A stretch of DNA of 64,000 nucleotides from Streptococcus gordonii (GTDB lineage Bacteria; Bacillota; Bacilli; Lactobacillales; Streptococcaceae). Positions 45,811 to 54,980 of the stretch are shown here, in pieces. Made by a program: the position numbers and the translations under genes. The notes beneath the pieces are model-generated. The model saw only the letters and a list, made by a program, of their open reading frames with translations. It searched no databases and had not been told where the DNA came from. Position 1 is the first letter of the stretch. Each line of letters opens with the position of its first letter. Where the stretch lies: contig NZ_LQWV01000012.1 in the NCBI RefSeq assembly GCF_001553855.1, positions 449,901 through 513,900 on the forward strand. The letters run 5' to 3'.

Positions 45811-46419
45811 ATGTTAAAAATAGAGCAACCAATTACGATTATTTCATTTCTTTTTGATGATTTTGAGACCCTAGATTTGATGGGACCGGTAGAGTTTTTA
45901 GCTGCTTTACCCAATGTAGAGATGAACTATGTCTCCCTTACTGGTGGTCTGATTTCTAGTCGGCAAGGTTTTCAAATCATGACGGATAATTTTGAAAGCA
46001 TACCTCCCAATTCTCTTCTCTTATTGCCTGGTGGCCAAGGTGTCAGAAAGATGGTGGAGGATAAGATTTTCCTATCTTCGCTAGAAAGGGCTGTTCAGCA
46101 AGCTGAGTTGGTTTTAAGTATTTGTACAGGAGCAGCTCTTTTAGCTCAGATTGGTCAACTCAAGGGGCGTAAAGCCACTAGCAATAAGCTTGCCTTGTCT
46201 TGGGTTGCTTCACATGATAGAGAAGTCCTTTGGCAAGACCAAGCACGCTGGGTCGTAGATGGGAAGTTCTACACTTCGTCAGGTGTCTCGGCCGGTATGG
46301 ATATGTCCCTGGGCTTTGTAGCTGATTTTTGGGGTCAGGACTTGGCAGAAGAATTGGCTAAAAAAGCAGAATACGTGTGGCAAAACAAGGCTGACCAAGA
46401 CCCCTTTTCTAGTAAATAA
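45811..46419 (+). CDS. DJ-1/PfpI family protein
   Basis: The 202-residue protein has the DJ-1/PfpI fold: FLFDDFETLDLMGPVEFLAALP at the start, LLLPGGQGVRKM, and the nucleophile elbow LSICTGAALLAQIG with its Cys. Family members act as glyoxalases, deglycases or chaperones, and others regulate transcription when fused to an AraC domain. There is no fused HTH here. I chose the ATG at 45811 because the SD GAGGAG precedes it. Confidence 0.83.
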   Translation: MLKIEQPITIISFLFDDFETLDLMGPVEFLAALPNVEMNYVSLTGGLISSRQGFQIMTDNFESIPPNSLLLLPGGQGVRKMVEDKIFLSSLERAVQQAELVLSICTGAALLAQIGQLKGRKATSNKLALSWVASHDREVLWQDQARWVVDGKFYTSSGVSAGMDMSLGFVADFWGQDLAEELAKKAEYVWQNKADQDPFSSK

Positions 46420-46421
46420 AG

Positions 46422-46450
46422 AGCAATCTGAGGAGATCGGATTGTTTTTT
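46422..46450 (+). terminator. Terminator of the DJ-1/PfpI gene
   Basis: CAATCT and GGATTG pair (one G-T) across an 8-9 base loop; six T residues follow. Confidence 0.7.
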
Positions 46451-46542
46451 TAGTGATTGTGTAATTTGTACCGCTATGTCAAAATGAAGAATTAAAAATG
46501 GAAAAGCTTGTTTCAGATTCTAATTTTCCCCATAGCAATTTA

Positions 46543-46551
46543 TGCTATAAT
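46543..46551 (+). promoter_or_regulatory. Extended -10 promoter of the DUF4299-like gene
   Basis: TGCTATAAT with TATAAT at 46546-46551, about 30 bases before the start. Confidence 0.6.
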
Positions 46552-46581
46552 ATAGTTAAAATATGATAGGGGCATTATTTT

Positions 46582-47490
46582 ATGAGTATAACATTTTCCA
46601 TTTCGAATAAACGAGGTCTTCTAGGATTTCAAAAAGTTTTAAAAATCAGCGAATTACTTGGATTGGTCGACGGGCTTGAATCCCACCCGGCTCAGAAGGA
46701 TTCTTTGACTCTTGGCTTGGATAAGCTTCCTTTGTTGAAGTGTTGGGCTCCTGCTAAGTCTGGTCGTTACATTGACTTAGAATATGACAAAACTCATAAA
46801 ACTTATAATGTGAGGATTTTGATACCTTCAACACTTGCTGATTGGGAGTATGCCTTAACTTTGGTTTCTAAGCTATCAGCTTATCTGGGCACTAGTATTC
46901 ATGATGAGCATGGCAGGGAATATAGTAGCTCAAGTGTATTAGCTTTCCCATATCAAGAAGATATACTCTTAGGCTTGGAGAACTTTCTAAAGTTAGGATA
47001 TCCCTTAGTGTATCAAGATGGGGTTCGCAGGAGAATTGCCCTGAACCCTCAGATGGTGGAAGGATTCCTAAAAGAGGATAATCCTGCCCAGAGTTATAGT
47101 GATTTCTTTACACTTAGACAGTACCTCGACGCTTACGATGCGCAAAGTAAATTTTATGGGAATGAGCAGAATCAACAAATTTTAGGAGTATATACTCTAA
47201 CTGCTGGTGTTGACACGATTCTACCCTTTGAACTTAGTCTAGCTCCGGAAGATGTAGAGTATATCGATGAGTCAAAATTAAGCTGGTGTTGCAATCTTGT
47301 GGGATGTGATGATACGGATCCAGATAATGTTGAAAAGTTCTTCTTTTATAAGAGAATTTCTTATTCAGATTTCTTGGAAAGGCTCCCTAAGGATATGGCT
47401 CAAGTATTTGATGGTGAGAAAATTTATGTTCCTGCTATGACTTTTGCCCAAATGAAAGATCTTTTTGACAGCTGTCCTGAGCTTGTGTAG
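46582..47490 (+). CDS. DUF4299-family protein
   Basis: The 302-residue protein begins MSITFSISNKRGLLGFQKVL and appears to belong to the DUF4299 family common in streptococci. It is soluble, with no signal peptide, and contains two conserved-looking aromatic patches (SDFFTLRQYLDAY and KLSWCCNLVGCDDTDPDNVEKFFFYK). No catalytic motif was recognised. SD ATAGGGG. It is monocistronic, ending at a bidirectional terminator shared with relS. Confidence 0.7.
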   Translation: MSITFSISNKRGLLGFQKVLKISELLGLVDGLESHPAQKDSLTLGLDKLPLLKCWAPAKSGRYIDLEYDKTHKTYNVRILIPSTLADWEYALTLVSKLSAYLGTSIHDEHGREYSSSSVLAFPYQEDILLGLENFLKLGYPLVYQDGVRRRIALNPQMVEGFLKEDNPAQSYSDFFTLRQYLDAYDAQSKFYGNEQNQQILGVYTLTAGVDTILPFELSLAPEDVEYIDESKLSWCCNLVGCDDTDPDNVEKFFFYKRISYSDFLERLPKDMAQVFDGEKIYVPAMTFAQMKDLFDSCPELV

Positions 47491-47582
47491 GAGAGACGGG
47501 ATCGTTCTACTCGATTCATTTAGCAAAGCCTTGTGAAAGATACTCTAAAATTTCTTCCAAGCAGTTTACTTGTCATATCAAG

Positions 47583-47614
47583 AAAAGCAATCTGTTCTAT
47601 TCAGATTGCTTTTT
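47583..47614. terminator. Bidirectional terminator between DUF4299 and relS
   Basis: AAAAGCAATCTG and CAGATTGCTTTT form a perfect 12-bp stem with a 7-base loop, flanked by A and T tracts, between two converging genes. Confidence 0.85.
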
Positions 47615-47642
47615 GAGTTTATTGGAGATTACTTTTGTTAGG

Positions 47643-48875
47643 TTAGAGAGAAATGTTGAAACTTATCCGACCTTTCTTGTAAGAAGCCCAGATTCTCCCT
47701 TTGAAGAGACTGGTTAGATGTTGGGCCATGGAGAGGCCAATTCCATAGCCAGAAACGGCTTGGTTATTGTGGGAAGTTTCGGCTCGGTAAAAGCGGTCAA
47801 AGAAACGTTTGTAATCATTCTTTGTCCCAGCTGCATAGTCATTTGAAATTTCAATGCGAACTTTGCGCCTAAAGGATCGACGATTGTTGTAGGCCTTAAT
47901 CATAATCGTTCCTTTATCATCGCAATACTTACGAGCATTATCCAAGAGAATGCTAATTAATTCGTAGCCTTCATCTTCTGACATCATGGCTTTTAAATCT
48001 GGCTGAACGTCTAGTTCTAGATATTTGTTTTCCTGCTGGATGAGGGATGAATGGTCTTTCCCAACTTTTTCAATCAATTCTGAGAGATTGACGCTGGTTA
48101 GCTCGAGATTTTCGTGTTCTTCCATCCGAGACAGCCTGATCAAGCGGGCAATTAGTTTGTTTAATCTTTCCGTTTGAGCCTTGGTACTTTCTGTCCATTC
48201 GTTTTCACCTGTCATCATCTCTTGCAGTTCAGTGTTGGCTGCGATAATGGCTAAAGGCGTTTTGAGTTCATGACCAGCATTGGTAATGAAAATACGTTGT
48301 TTTTCGTAGCTTTTTATATAAGGACGAATTACAATGCCAGAGACCAAGGCGATAATGAGCGTTAGGAAAAAGAGGCTTGCAAGAGCAATCCAGGTAGAAA
48401 ATTGAGCTAAAATACTCCGTTCACGATTGTAGTTGGTCGTTTCTAAAAAGGCAACTAGGCGTTTTTGGCCTTTGCTACTAATTTGGTAGGAGAAGTAGCG
48501 ATTGTTGGCTTGCATTTGGCCATATTTACCACCTGTTTTTAAGGCCTTTTGAGCCATCTGATAAATAGTATTTTCACTGAGTGATTGGATATTGCCTAGG
48601 TTGATGCTGGTAGTCTGCTTTGTTTGGCTGGCTGAGAAATATTGGAAGTTGTAAATAATACCTTCTTGGATGTTTTTATCGGTCAAGTCTTGCTTAATTT
48701 CTTCTGTCATGGGTAATTGGCCGTCATTATCTGTTAGTACAGACAAGACGGTTTGGATATTGCTCTCCGTTTGAGCGTAGACAGCAGAGTTAATCAAGAG
48801 CCAAAACATTCCCAAGATTAAGGCGACAACCAGAGTGGCAAGTCCGATAAAACGAAGCTGGAGCTTACGAAACAT
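47643..48875 (-). CDS. relS: RelS sensor histidine kinase
   Basis: The 410-residue kinase has two hydrophobic segments (about residues 8-32 and 165-187) around an extracellular domain. The cytoplasmic part holds the H-box FITNAGHELKTPLAIIAANT with the phosphorylated His, the N-box LLDNARKYC, and a G-box with GYGIGLSMAQHL. The gene order relP-relR-relS matches S. mutans. I chose the ATG at 48875 because GGTAAGGA precedes it; it overlaps relR by 11 bases. The signal is unknown. Confidence 0.85.
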   Translation of the reverse strand: MFRKLQLRFIGLATLVVALILGMFWLLINSAVYAQTESNIQTVLSVLTDNDGQLPMTEEIKQDLTDKNIQEGIIYNFQYFSASQTKQTTSINLGNIQSLSENTIYQMAQKALKTGGKYGQMQANNRYFSYQISSKGQKRLVAFLETTNYNRERSILAQFSTWIALASLFFLTLIIALVSGIVIRPYIKSYEKQRIFITNAGHELKTPLAIIAANTELQEMMTGENEWTESTKAQTERLNKLIARLIRLSRMEEHENLELTSVNLSELIEKVGKDHSSLIQQENKYLELDVQPDLKAMMSEDEGYELISILLDNARKYCDDKGTIMIKAYNNRRSFRRKVRIEISNDYAAGTKNDYKRFFDRFYRAETSHNNQAVSGYGIGLSMAQHLTSLFKGRIWASYKKGRISFNISL

Positions 48876-49551
48876 GATCCTTACCTGCCTTTTCAGTAAG
48901 TTGGAATGGACCAGCTTCATCGCCAAGGATTTCTAGATTAGAATGGACGCTTTTCAATTTTTGACGAAGGTAGGATACATAAATAAAAGCAAGCTCTTGG
49001 TCTGTTTCTTCATCTGACCAGACTCGTTCAAGGATTTGTCTACGACTCAGTTCTTTATCTGAGTTCTGCATGAAGTATTGGAGAAGTTTGAGCTCTTTTC
49101 CGGCTAAGCGGATACTATTGGAAGCACGAAGTTCCTGTTCGTCCAGATGAAGCTCGGTGTTGCCAATCTGGAGCTGAACAGGACTATAATTATCTGCTCG
49201 ACGAGCCATTGAGCGGAGGCGAGCCAAGAGTTCTTTAAGAGAAAAGGGCTTGGTCAGATAGTCATCAGCCCCAGCATCTAGTCCATTCACTCGGTCATCG
49301 ACCTCAGCCATGGCAGTCAGCATGATGACATGGGTGGTATTACCAGTTGCTCGGATTTCTTTGAGCGCCTCTAATCCAGTCATGATGGGCATCATAATAT
49401 CAAGAATAATAACATTGTAGGTGTTTTGATTAGCGAGGTTCAAGGCCTCTTGGCCATTAAAGACACTATCAACTTGATAGCCGTCATGCTCAAGAGCAGC
49501 TAGGATAACACGGTTAAGTTGGGCTTCATCTTCAGCTAACAAAATTCTCAT
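48865..49551 (-). CDS. relR: RelR response regulator
   Basis: The 228-residue OmpR-type regulator has a receiver domain (residues about 1-115) with the acidic pair ED, the phosphoacceptor Asp in VIILDIMMPIM, and the conserved Lys in DDYLTKPFSLKEL. A winged-helix output domain follows (about 128-222) with LSRRQILERVW. It lies between relP and relS. The start follows the relP stop by about 3 bases; a GTG at 49554 is an alternative. Confidence 0.87.
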   Translation of the reverse strand: MRILLAEDEAQLNRVILAALEHDGYQVDSVFNGQEALNLANQNTYNVIILDIMMPIMTGLEALKEIRATGNTTHVIMLTAMAEVDDRVNGLDAGADDYLTKPFSLKELLARLRSMARRADNYSPVQLQIGNTELHLDEQELRASNSIRLAGKELKLLQYFMQNSDKELSRRQILERVWSDEETDQELAFIYVSYLRQKLKSVHSNLEILGDEAGPFQLTEKAGKDHVS

Positions 49552-49554
49552 CAC

Positions 49555-50181
49555 TTAGTCCTCTCTTTCGTTAGATTCTTGAATGAGATTGCGAATCGTC
49601 TGCATGGTCAAGTCGCAGGAAGCGAGTTCATCGGCACAGCGTTTTAGTTCCCGCTCGATCCGTTCTGGATTTTTGATCTCGTGCTTGTATTTCATCTGGT
49701 GCTCAAGGCTGGCCCAGGAGTCCATGGCAATGGTTCGTAGCTGGACCTCAATAAAGTACTTGCCTGGAGTCTTTCCATAGCAGTCAGGGTAGGGGGTCTC
49801 TACTTCTAAAATGAGGTGATAGGAGCGGTAGCCATTAGGCTTGACTTGATTGATGTAGTCTTTCTCCTTGAAGATATGAATGCCAGGCATTTGACGGATA
49901 AAGTCAATAATTTGGTAAATGTCATCCACAAATCCTGTAATAATACGAATGCCGATAGCATCCCGAATCTGTTTGAGAGCCGATTCAGCAGTCAGAGGTA
50001 AATTTTTTCGTTGGCATTTTTCTGCCATGCTGTCAGAGGTCTTAATACGGGCGTGAAAATGTTCATAGAGTTTGAAAGAAGTTGTTTTTTTGTGCTCTAA
50101 TGCGGCTGTTTTGATTTTTTGAGTAAAGTCCTCTAGGATAAGAGGCAGGTACTGCTCGTAAGCTTCATAAATACTCGTCAT
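49555..50181 (-). CDS. relP: RelP small alarmone synthetase
   Basis: RelP (208 residues) makes (p)ppGpp from ATP and GDP or GTP without the regulatory domains of RelA. The synthetase motifs are visible: KLYEHFHARIKTSDSM, RDAIGIRIITGFVDDIYQII, KPNGYRSYHLILEV and the EVQLRTIAMDSWASLEHQMKYK loop. It heads the relPRS operon, linking alarmone production to a two-component system. An extended -10 (TATAAT on the minus strand, 50214-50219) precedes it. Confidence 0.92.
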   Translation of the reverse strand: MTSIYEAYEQYLPLILEDFTQKIKTAALEHKKTTSFKLYEHFHARIKTSDSMAEKCQRKNLPLTAESALKQIRDAIGIRIITGFVDDIYQIIDFIRQMPGIHIFKEKDYINQVKPNGYRSYHLILEVETPYPDCYGKTPGKYFIEVQLRTIAMDSWASLEHQMKYKHEIKNPERIERELKRCADELASCDLTMQTIRNLIQESNERED

Positions 50182-50213
50182 GATTCTCTCTCTTTGCTTG
50201 CTTTAGTCTTTCT

Positions 50214-50222
50214 ATTATACCA
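50214..50222 (-). promoter_or_regulatory. Extended -10 promoter of relPRS
   Basis: On the minus strand, TGGTATAAT gives TATAAT at 50214-50219 with the upstream TG, about 33 bases before the relP start. Confidence 0.6.
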
Positions 50223-50396
50223 CGAAAGACAGGTAAACATATCAGCCTTTAGCAGGAAGTGATTTACTTTAAGTTTTGTGAAAGGAAAGATTCGTCTTTT
50301 GTTCTGTTAATGCATGAATTTAATTGATAAAGCTGAAGGATCCAAGCTTTTTATGATACAATAGAAAGAACAAATGCGAAAGTGAAAGGAGTAGGC

Positions 50397-51158
50397 GTGA
50401 TACTAGAAGAATTTGACCAAAATCCCAAAGCCATTATCAATCCTGAAGATTTGATTGAGCCTATTCCCGATTTTCCTTCAGTAGCAGTTTCCTGCTTTGC
50501 TAGAGAAACTTTCAAAAGACTCTTGGAAAATTTTAATCATGAGCTTATCACAACAACGAGTATGGCCAATATAGAGATTCCGATATACAGAGTTTTTGTG
50601 GCTGATCAGGAACTAGCTTTTTTTAATGCTCCGGTTGGTGCCTCGGCCTGTGTTGCCATTTTAGAAGATCTTATTGCTTTTGGAATGAAGAAGCTTGTCC
50701 TCTTCGGCACCTGTGGCGTGCTGAACGAGGATATTAGTGAGACTTCCATCATTGTGCCAACAGTTGCCATACGAGATGAGGGGACTAGTTATCATTACCA
50801 AGCAGCATCTGATGAAATTGTGGTGAATGATGGTCTGCAGGATTTTCTGCTAGAATTTTTAGATGAACGTGGCATTTCCCATAGTCGGGGCAAGGTTTGG
50901 ACCACAGATGGTATTTACCGAGAGACAGCAGAGAAACTCTTAAGGAGAAAAGAAGCAGGAGCTATTTGCGTCGATATGGAATGTTCTGCTGTTGCTGCTC
51001 TGGCAGCCTTTCGTTCTGTAACTGTCTGCCAATTTTTCTATGCTGCTGACCATTTGTCAGAGGAAAAATGGGATATGAGAAATCTGTCCAATCATGCCGA
51101 CTTGGATGAAAAAGATAAGATAGCAAATCTGGCGGTGCAAATCGCCCTAGCTTTATAA
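50397..51158 (+). CDS. Nucleoside phosphorylase (PNP/UDP family)
   Basis: The 253-residue protein carries the PNP/UDP phosphorylase features: phosphate-binding [10 protein letters not shown], an [17 protein letters not shown] segment, and [12 protein letters not shown], whose Met-Glu pair contacts the ribose. It should cleave a nucleoside to base plus ribose 1-phosphate; uridine- or purine-type cannot be decided. I chose the GTG at 50397 with the SD AAAGGAG. It lies 10 bases before ECF transporter genes, hinting at nucleoside or base uptake. Confidence 0.85.
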   Translation: MILEEFDQNPKAIINPEDLIEPIPDFPSVAVSCFARETFKRLLENFNHELITTTSMANIEIPIYRVFVADQELAFFNAPVGASACVAILEDLIAFGMKKLVLFGTCGVLNEDISETSIIVPTVAIRDEGTSYHYQAASDEIVVNDGLQDFLLEFLDERGISHSRGKVWTTDGIYRETAEKLLRRKEAGAICVDMECSAVAALAAFRSVTVCQFFYAADHLSEEKWDMRNLSNHADLDEKDKIANLAVQIALAL

Positions 51159-51168
51159 TGAGAATACA

Positions 51169-52854
51169 ATGAAACAACCTATAATTCAGTTTGAAAATTT
51201 CACTTTTCAATATCAGGCCCAGCTGGAGCCGACCTTAAAAGAGATTAATCTGACCATTTATGAAGGCGAAAAGGTCTTAATTGTCGGTCCTTCCGGGTCA
51301 GGAAAGTCAACTCTGGGCCAGTGTCTAAACGGTATCATTCCTAATATCTATAAAGGCCAAGCTAGCGGTCACTTAAAGGTTCAGGGACAGGATGCCTTTG
51401 CGTCTAGCATTTATGACAAGTCCAATTTAGTCAGTACAGTTCTACAAGATACAGATGGTCAATTTATTGGTCTCAGTGTGGCGGAAGACTTGGCTTTTGC
51501 TTTAGAAAACGACATGGTTGAATTACCCGTCATGAAAGAAAAAGTTCAGCATTGGGCGGAAAAATTAGACTTGGTGAACTTACTTCAGCATCGGCCTCAG
51601 GATTTGTCTGGTGGTCAAAAGCAGCGGGTCAGCCTGGCAGGTGTCTTAATTGATGAGAGTCCCATTTTGCTTTTTGATGAACCATTAGCCAATCTAGATC
51701 CGAAATCTGGCCAGGATGCAATTGATTTGATTGATCAGATTCACAAGGAAGCTGGAACGACCACTATTATTATCGAGCATCGTTTAGAGGATGTCCTTTA
51801 TCGCTCAGTAGACCGTTTGGTCTTGGTCAATGATGGTCGGATTCTCTTTGATGATCACCCCGATCTTTTGCTGAAGACAACTTTACTGGCTGAAAATGGG
51901 ATACGAGAGCCCCTCTATCTGACCACCTTGCGCCAGCTAGGTCTCGATATAGCTGAGATGGATCATTTGTCTGATCTGGCCAGTCTAGAGTTACCAGTTT
52001 TGCCATTTTCAAAAGAGGCTGTTGTAGAGGCGACTCAAGAAAGGGATTCTAACCTATTTTCCGTTGAGCATATCAGTTTTTCTTATGGCAAGCGACCTGT
52101 TTTGCAGGATATTTCTCTTGAGATTGCTAAGGGAGAACGTATTGCTATTGTCGGCAAGAACGGGGCTGGTAAGTCCACTCTAGCTAAGGCTTTCTGCCAA
52201 TTTATCCAGACAGAGGGTTCCTACAGCTGGCAGGGCAAGGATATCAAGGGTGATTCTATTAAGGAGCGAGCGGAACGGATAGGCTATGTACTACAAAATC
52301 CTAATCAGATGATTTCAGAAACCATGATTTTTGATGAAGTTGCCCTAGGTCTTCGCTTGCGAGGCCTCCCTGAGGAGGAGATCGAAGAGCGAGTCTTGGC
52401 AGTTTTGAAGACTTGTGGTCTGTATGAATTTAGGAAATGGCCTGTTTCAGCCCTGTCTTTCGGTCAGAAGAAGAGGGTGACCATAGCATCTATCTTGGTC
52501 TTAGGGCCAGAAGTGATCCTGTTAGATGAGCCAACGGCGGGCCAAGATCAGCGCAATTATACGGAAATTATGAACTTCTTGGATGAGCTGAATCAAAAGG
52601 GTCATACGATTATCATGATTACCCATGACATGCAACTGATGCTGGATTATTCTGACCGTGCGATTGTAATAGTGGATGGTCAGGTTTTGGCGGACAAATC
52701 ACCTGCCCAAGTACTGACTGATAAAGATTTGATTGCGACAGCGAATCTGAAGGAAACCTCCATTTTTACTCTGGCTAAGAAGTTGGGAGTTGACCCTCTA
52801 GCTTTGACAGAGTTTTATATGAAAGAGAAGGGAGCAAGCCATGTTTCAAGATAA
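51169..52854 (+). CDS. ECF transporter ATPase with two ABC domains (UPF0397-associated type)
   Basis: This 561-residue protein fuses two ABC ATPase domains. Domain 1 shows [21 protein letters not shown] and [13 protein letters not shown]; domain 2 shows [21 protein letters not shown] and [12 protein letters not shown]. The sequence type is that found with UPF0397 S components in other streptococci, whereas here the S component lies at 38.5 kb. It overlaps the T-subunit gene by 14 bases. It probably energises micronutrient or nucleobase uptake. Confidence 0.87.
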   Translation: MKQPIIQFENFTFQYQAQLEPTLKEINLTIYEGEKVLIVGPSGSGKSTLGQCLNGIIPNIYKGQASGHLKVQGQDAFASSIYDKSNLVSTVLQDTDGQFIGLSVAEDLAFALENDMVELPVMKEKVQHWAEKLDLVNLLQHRPQDLSGGQKQRVSLAGVLIDESPILLFDEPLANLDPKSGQDAIDLIDQIHKEAGTTTIIIEHRLEDVLYRSVDRLVLVNDGRILFDDHPDLLLKTTLLAENGIREPLYLTTLRQLGLDIAEMDHLSDLASLELPVLPFSKEAVVEATQERDSNLFSVEHISFSYGKRPVLQDISLEIAKGERIAIVGKNGAGKSTLAKAFCQFIQTEGSYSWQGKDIKGDSIKERAERIGYVLQNPNQMISETMIFDEVALGLRLRGLPEEEIEERVLAVLKTCGLYEFRKWPVSALSFGQKKRVTIASILVLGPEVILLDEPTAGQDQRNYTEIMNFLDELNQKGHTIIMITHDMQLMLDYSDRAIVIVDGQVLADKSPAQVLTDKDLIATANLKETSIFTLAKKLGVDPLALTEFYMKEKGASHVSR

Positions 52855-53677
52855 GAAAATCATTGGTTATCATGCTGGAACTGGCTTTGTTCATAGTCTG
52901 TCAGGTGCCAGTAAATTATTATTTTTCATCCTTGTGTCTGTAGCAGCCATGATTAGCTATGATACGCGACTTTTGCTAGTGATCGCTATCCTATCTCTGT
53001 CACTTTTTCGTTTGTCAGGAATTCGTCTGCGAGATGTTAGCTTTGTCTTGGTTTTTGCAGGAGTCTTTGCCATCCTCAATATACTGATGGTTTATCTCTT
53101 TGCGCCCCAATATGGCCAGGATATTTATGGGAGCAGTACGGTTCTGCTGGATGGTCTCGGTATTTATAATGTTTCCTTACAAGAATTGTTTTATCTCTTC
53201 AATCTATGTTTGAAGTACCTCTGTACGATTCCTTTGGCAGTTATTTTTCTAATGACAACACATCCCAGTCAATTTGCTTCCAGTCTCAATCAGATTGGTA
53301 TTCCTTATAAAATCGCCTATTCTGTCAGCCTTACCCTCCGCTATATTCCAGATTTACAAGAGGAATTTTATCTGATTAAGATGTCACAAGAGGCGCGTGG
53401 TTTAGAATTGTCGAGCAAGGCCAAATTGAGCCAGCGGATTAAGGGGAATTTACAGATTATTATTCCTTTGATTTTTAGCTCTTTAGAACGAATCGAAACG
53501 ATTGCGACAGCCATGGAACTCCGCCGTTTTGGAAAAAATAAAAAGAGAACCTGGTATACCTACCAAGCCTTTACCAAGTTAGACATCCTTGTTATTACTT
53601 TGTCTCTAGCTTTTTTGTTGATTAGTTTAGGTTTATTCTTTGTCAACCATGGACGATTTTATGATCCTTGGAGATAG
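52841..53677 (+). CDS. ECF transporter T component (second system)
   Basis: The 278-residue membrane protein has about five helices and the EcfT coupling segments: [24 protein letters not shown] with the Ala-Arg-Gly motif, and the [15 protein letters not shown] segment with a second one. It is coupled to the ATPase gene by overlap. No S component is adjacent, so it probably serves a remote one such as that at 38526-39086. Confidence 0.85.
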   Translation: MFQDKKIIGYHAGTGFVHSLSGASKLLFFILVSVAAMISYDTRLLLVIAILSLSLFRLSGIRLRDVSFVLVFAGVFAILNILMVYLFAPQYGQDIYGSSTVLLDGLGIYNVSLQELFYLFNLCLKYLCTIPLAVIFLMTTHPSQFASSLNQIGIPYKIAYSVSLTLRYIPDLQEEFYLIKMSQEARGLELSSKAKLSQRIKGNLQIIIPLIFSSLERIETIATAMELRRFGKNKKRTWYTYQAFTKLDILVITLSLAFLLISLGLFFVNHGRFYDPWR

Positions 53678-53695
53678 GATGAAGGAAAGTAAAAT

Positions 53696-54157
53696 ATGGA
53701 TATTTACGCTTATCAAAGACCTTTGGGGAAAATAGAGGATGCGCCAGACTTGAAGAAAGCCTTTATTAAAATTTATGAAGAAAAAACACACCAAGAAGTA
53801 GTTCGATTTTGCCAAGTATATGCCACGTATCTTTCGGAGCTAACTGCTTTTGCATTTACAAAGGAGATGAAACAGGCTCTTACTGCTATGGATGACTGGC
53901 TAGCAGGGGAGAGTTCCTATCATGCCGCTAGAAATCTGAGCTTTGAGATTTCACGTTTAGCAAAAAAGGAAGAAGATGTAGTTAAAGTGAGATTCTATCG
54001 AACTATGGCTCAGCTTGTAGCTAGTCCCCATGTTAAATATCACGGCCTTTGGGCAGCGGATTTTGCTATTACCTTGATAAACAAGATGTATCCAGGTGAT
54101 TTTGATGCTGTTAAAAAAGAACGGCTGAAGCAAATTGAATTATTGAAGATGACATAA
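53696..54157 (+). CDS. Hypothetical alpha-helical protein
   Basis: The 153-residue soluble protein is largely helical and starts MDIYAYQRPLGKIEDAPDLKKAF. I do not recognise its family. It follows the ECF T gene by 18 bases and shares the terminator, so it may be the last gene of that operon. The SD AAGGAAAG precedes the ATG. No catalytic or metal motif was seen. Confidence 0.65.
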   Translation: MDIYAYQRPLGKIEDAPDLKKAFIKIYEEKTHQEVVRFCQVYATYLSELTAFAFTKEMKQALTAMDDWLAGESSYHAARNLSFEISRLAKKEEDVVKVRFYRTMAQLVASPHVKYHGLWAADFAITLINKMYPGDFDAVKKERLKQIELLKMT

Positions 54158-54185
54158 AAAACCAGGCATCCTTGCCTGGTTTTTC
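54155..54185. terminator. Bidirectional terminator before rsmG
   Basis: AAAAACCAGGC and GCCTGGTTTTT form a perfect 11-bp stem with a 6-base loop, between converging genes. Confidence 0.9.
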
Positions 54186-54188
54186 TTC

Positions 54189-54902
54189 TTATAATGGTCT
54201 TTTGTTTGGCATGCCGGCTTTGCGGGGGTATTTATTGGGGGTTTCTTTCTTCTTTTCTACCACTGTGATAAAGCGGGGATCGCCGTTTGGTAGGGCATAG
54301 CTGAGGTTGTCTTGGACCTTGCTAAAGAGTAAGTTGAGAGCATTTTTTGCTTCGTCCAGTTCCTCTGGAGCATTGGAAGCCTTGAGTGCCAGCAATTTCC
54401 CGCCAACTTTTAGATAGGGAATGGTCAGTTCAGACAGGACTTGCATGCGAGCGACTGCACGGGCAGTGACCAGGTCAAATTGAGCTCGAAAGGCCTTATC
54501 CTGAGCAAAGTCTTCTGCACGACCGTGGTAGAAGTGAACCTTGTCTAGCTCCAGCTCTTCAGCCAGCAGTTTGAGGAAGTTGATTCGTTTATTGAGCGAG
54601 TCAATGATAGTCACATCTAGCTGAGGGCAGATAATTTTCATAGGGAGACTTGGAAAGCCAGCACCAGCACCGATATCCAGCAGCTTAAGTTCTTGATTAT
54701 CAATCAGGCCTTGCAAAACGGGGGCAATTGAATCATAGAAATGCTTGAGATAGACTTCATTTTTCTCAGTGATAGCTGTCAAATTGATTTTTTCATTCCA
54801 TTCGACCAAGAGTTCAAAATAACGCTCAAACTGGTCTTTCTGGCGGTCGGTCAGCTCGATCCCCTGCTGGCTCAATAGCTGGTAAAATTCTTGCGGTGTC
54901 AT
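54189..54902 (-). CDS. rsmG: RsmG, 16S rRNA m7G527 methyltransferase
   Basis: RsmG (237 residues) methylates G527 of 16S rRNA; loss gives low-level streptomycin resistance. The SAM-binding core [21 protein letters not shown], the [17 protein letters not shown] segment and the [21 protein letters not shown] are present. I chose the ATG at 54902 because AAGGATG precedes it; a TTG frame start at 54923 is upstream of the SD. A -10 TATAAT on the minus strand lies just before it. The tail has the usual [11 protein letters not shown]. Confidence 0.95.
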   Translation of the reverse strand: MTPQEFYQLLSQQGIELTDRQKDQFERYFELLVEWNEKINLTAITEKNEVYLKHFYDSIAPVLQGLIDNQELKLLDIGAGAGFPSLPMKIICPQLDVTIIDSLNKRINFLKLLAEELELDKVHFYHGRAEDFAQDKAFRAQFDLVTARAVARMQVLSELTIPYLKVGGKLLALKASNAPEELDEAKNALNLLFSKVQDNLSYALPNGDPRFITVVEKKKETPNKYPRKAGMPNKRPL

Positions 54903-54980
54903 AGTTTCATCCTTGTCTGTCAATGTTCATTCTATTATATCATAAAAAGGAGACCTCAGTTCAAGAGGGGATCTTTTACA

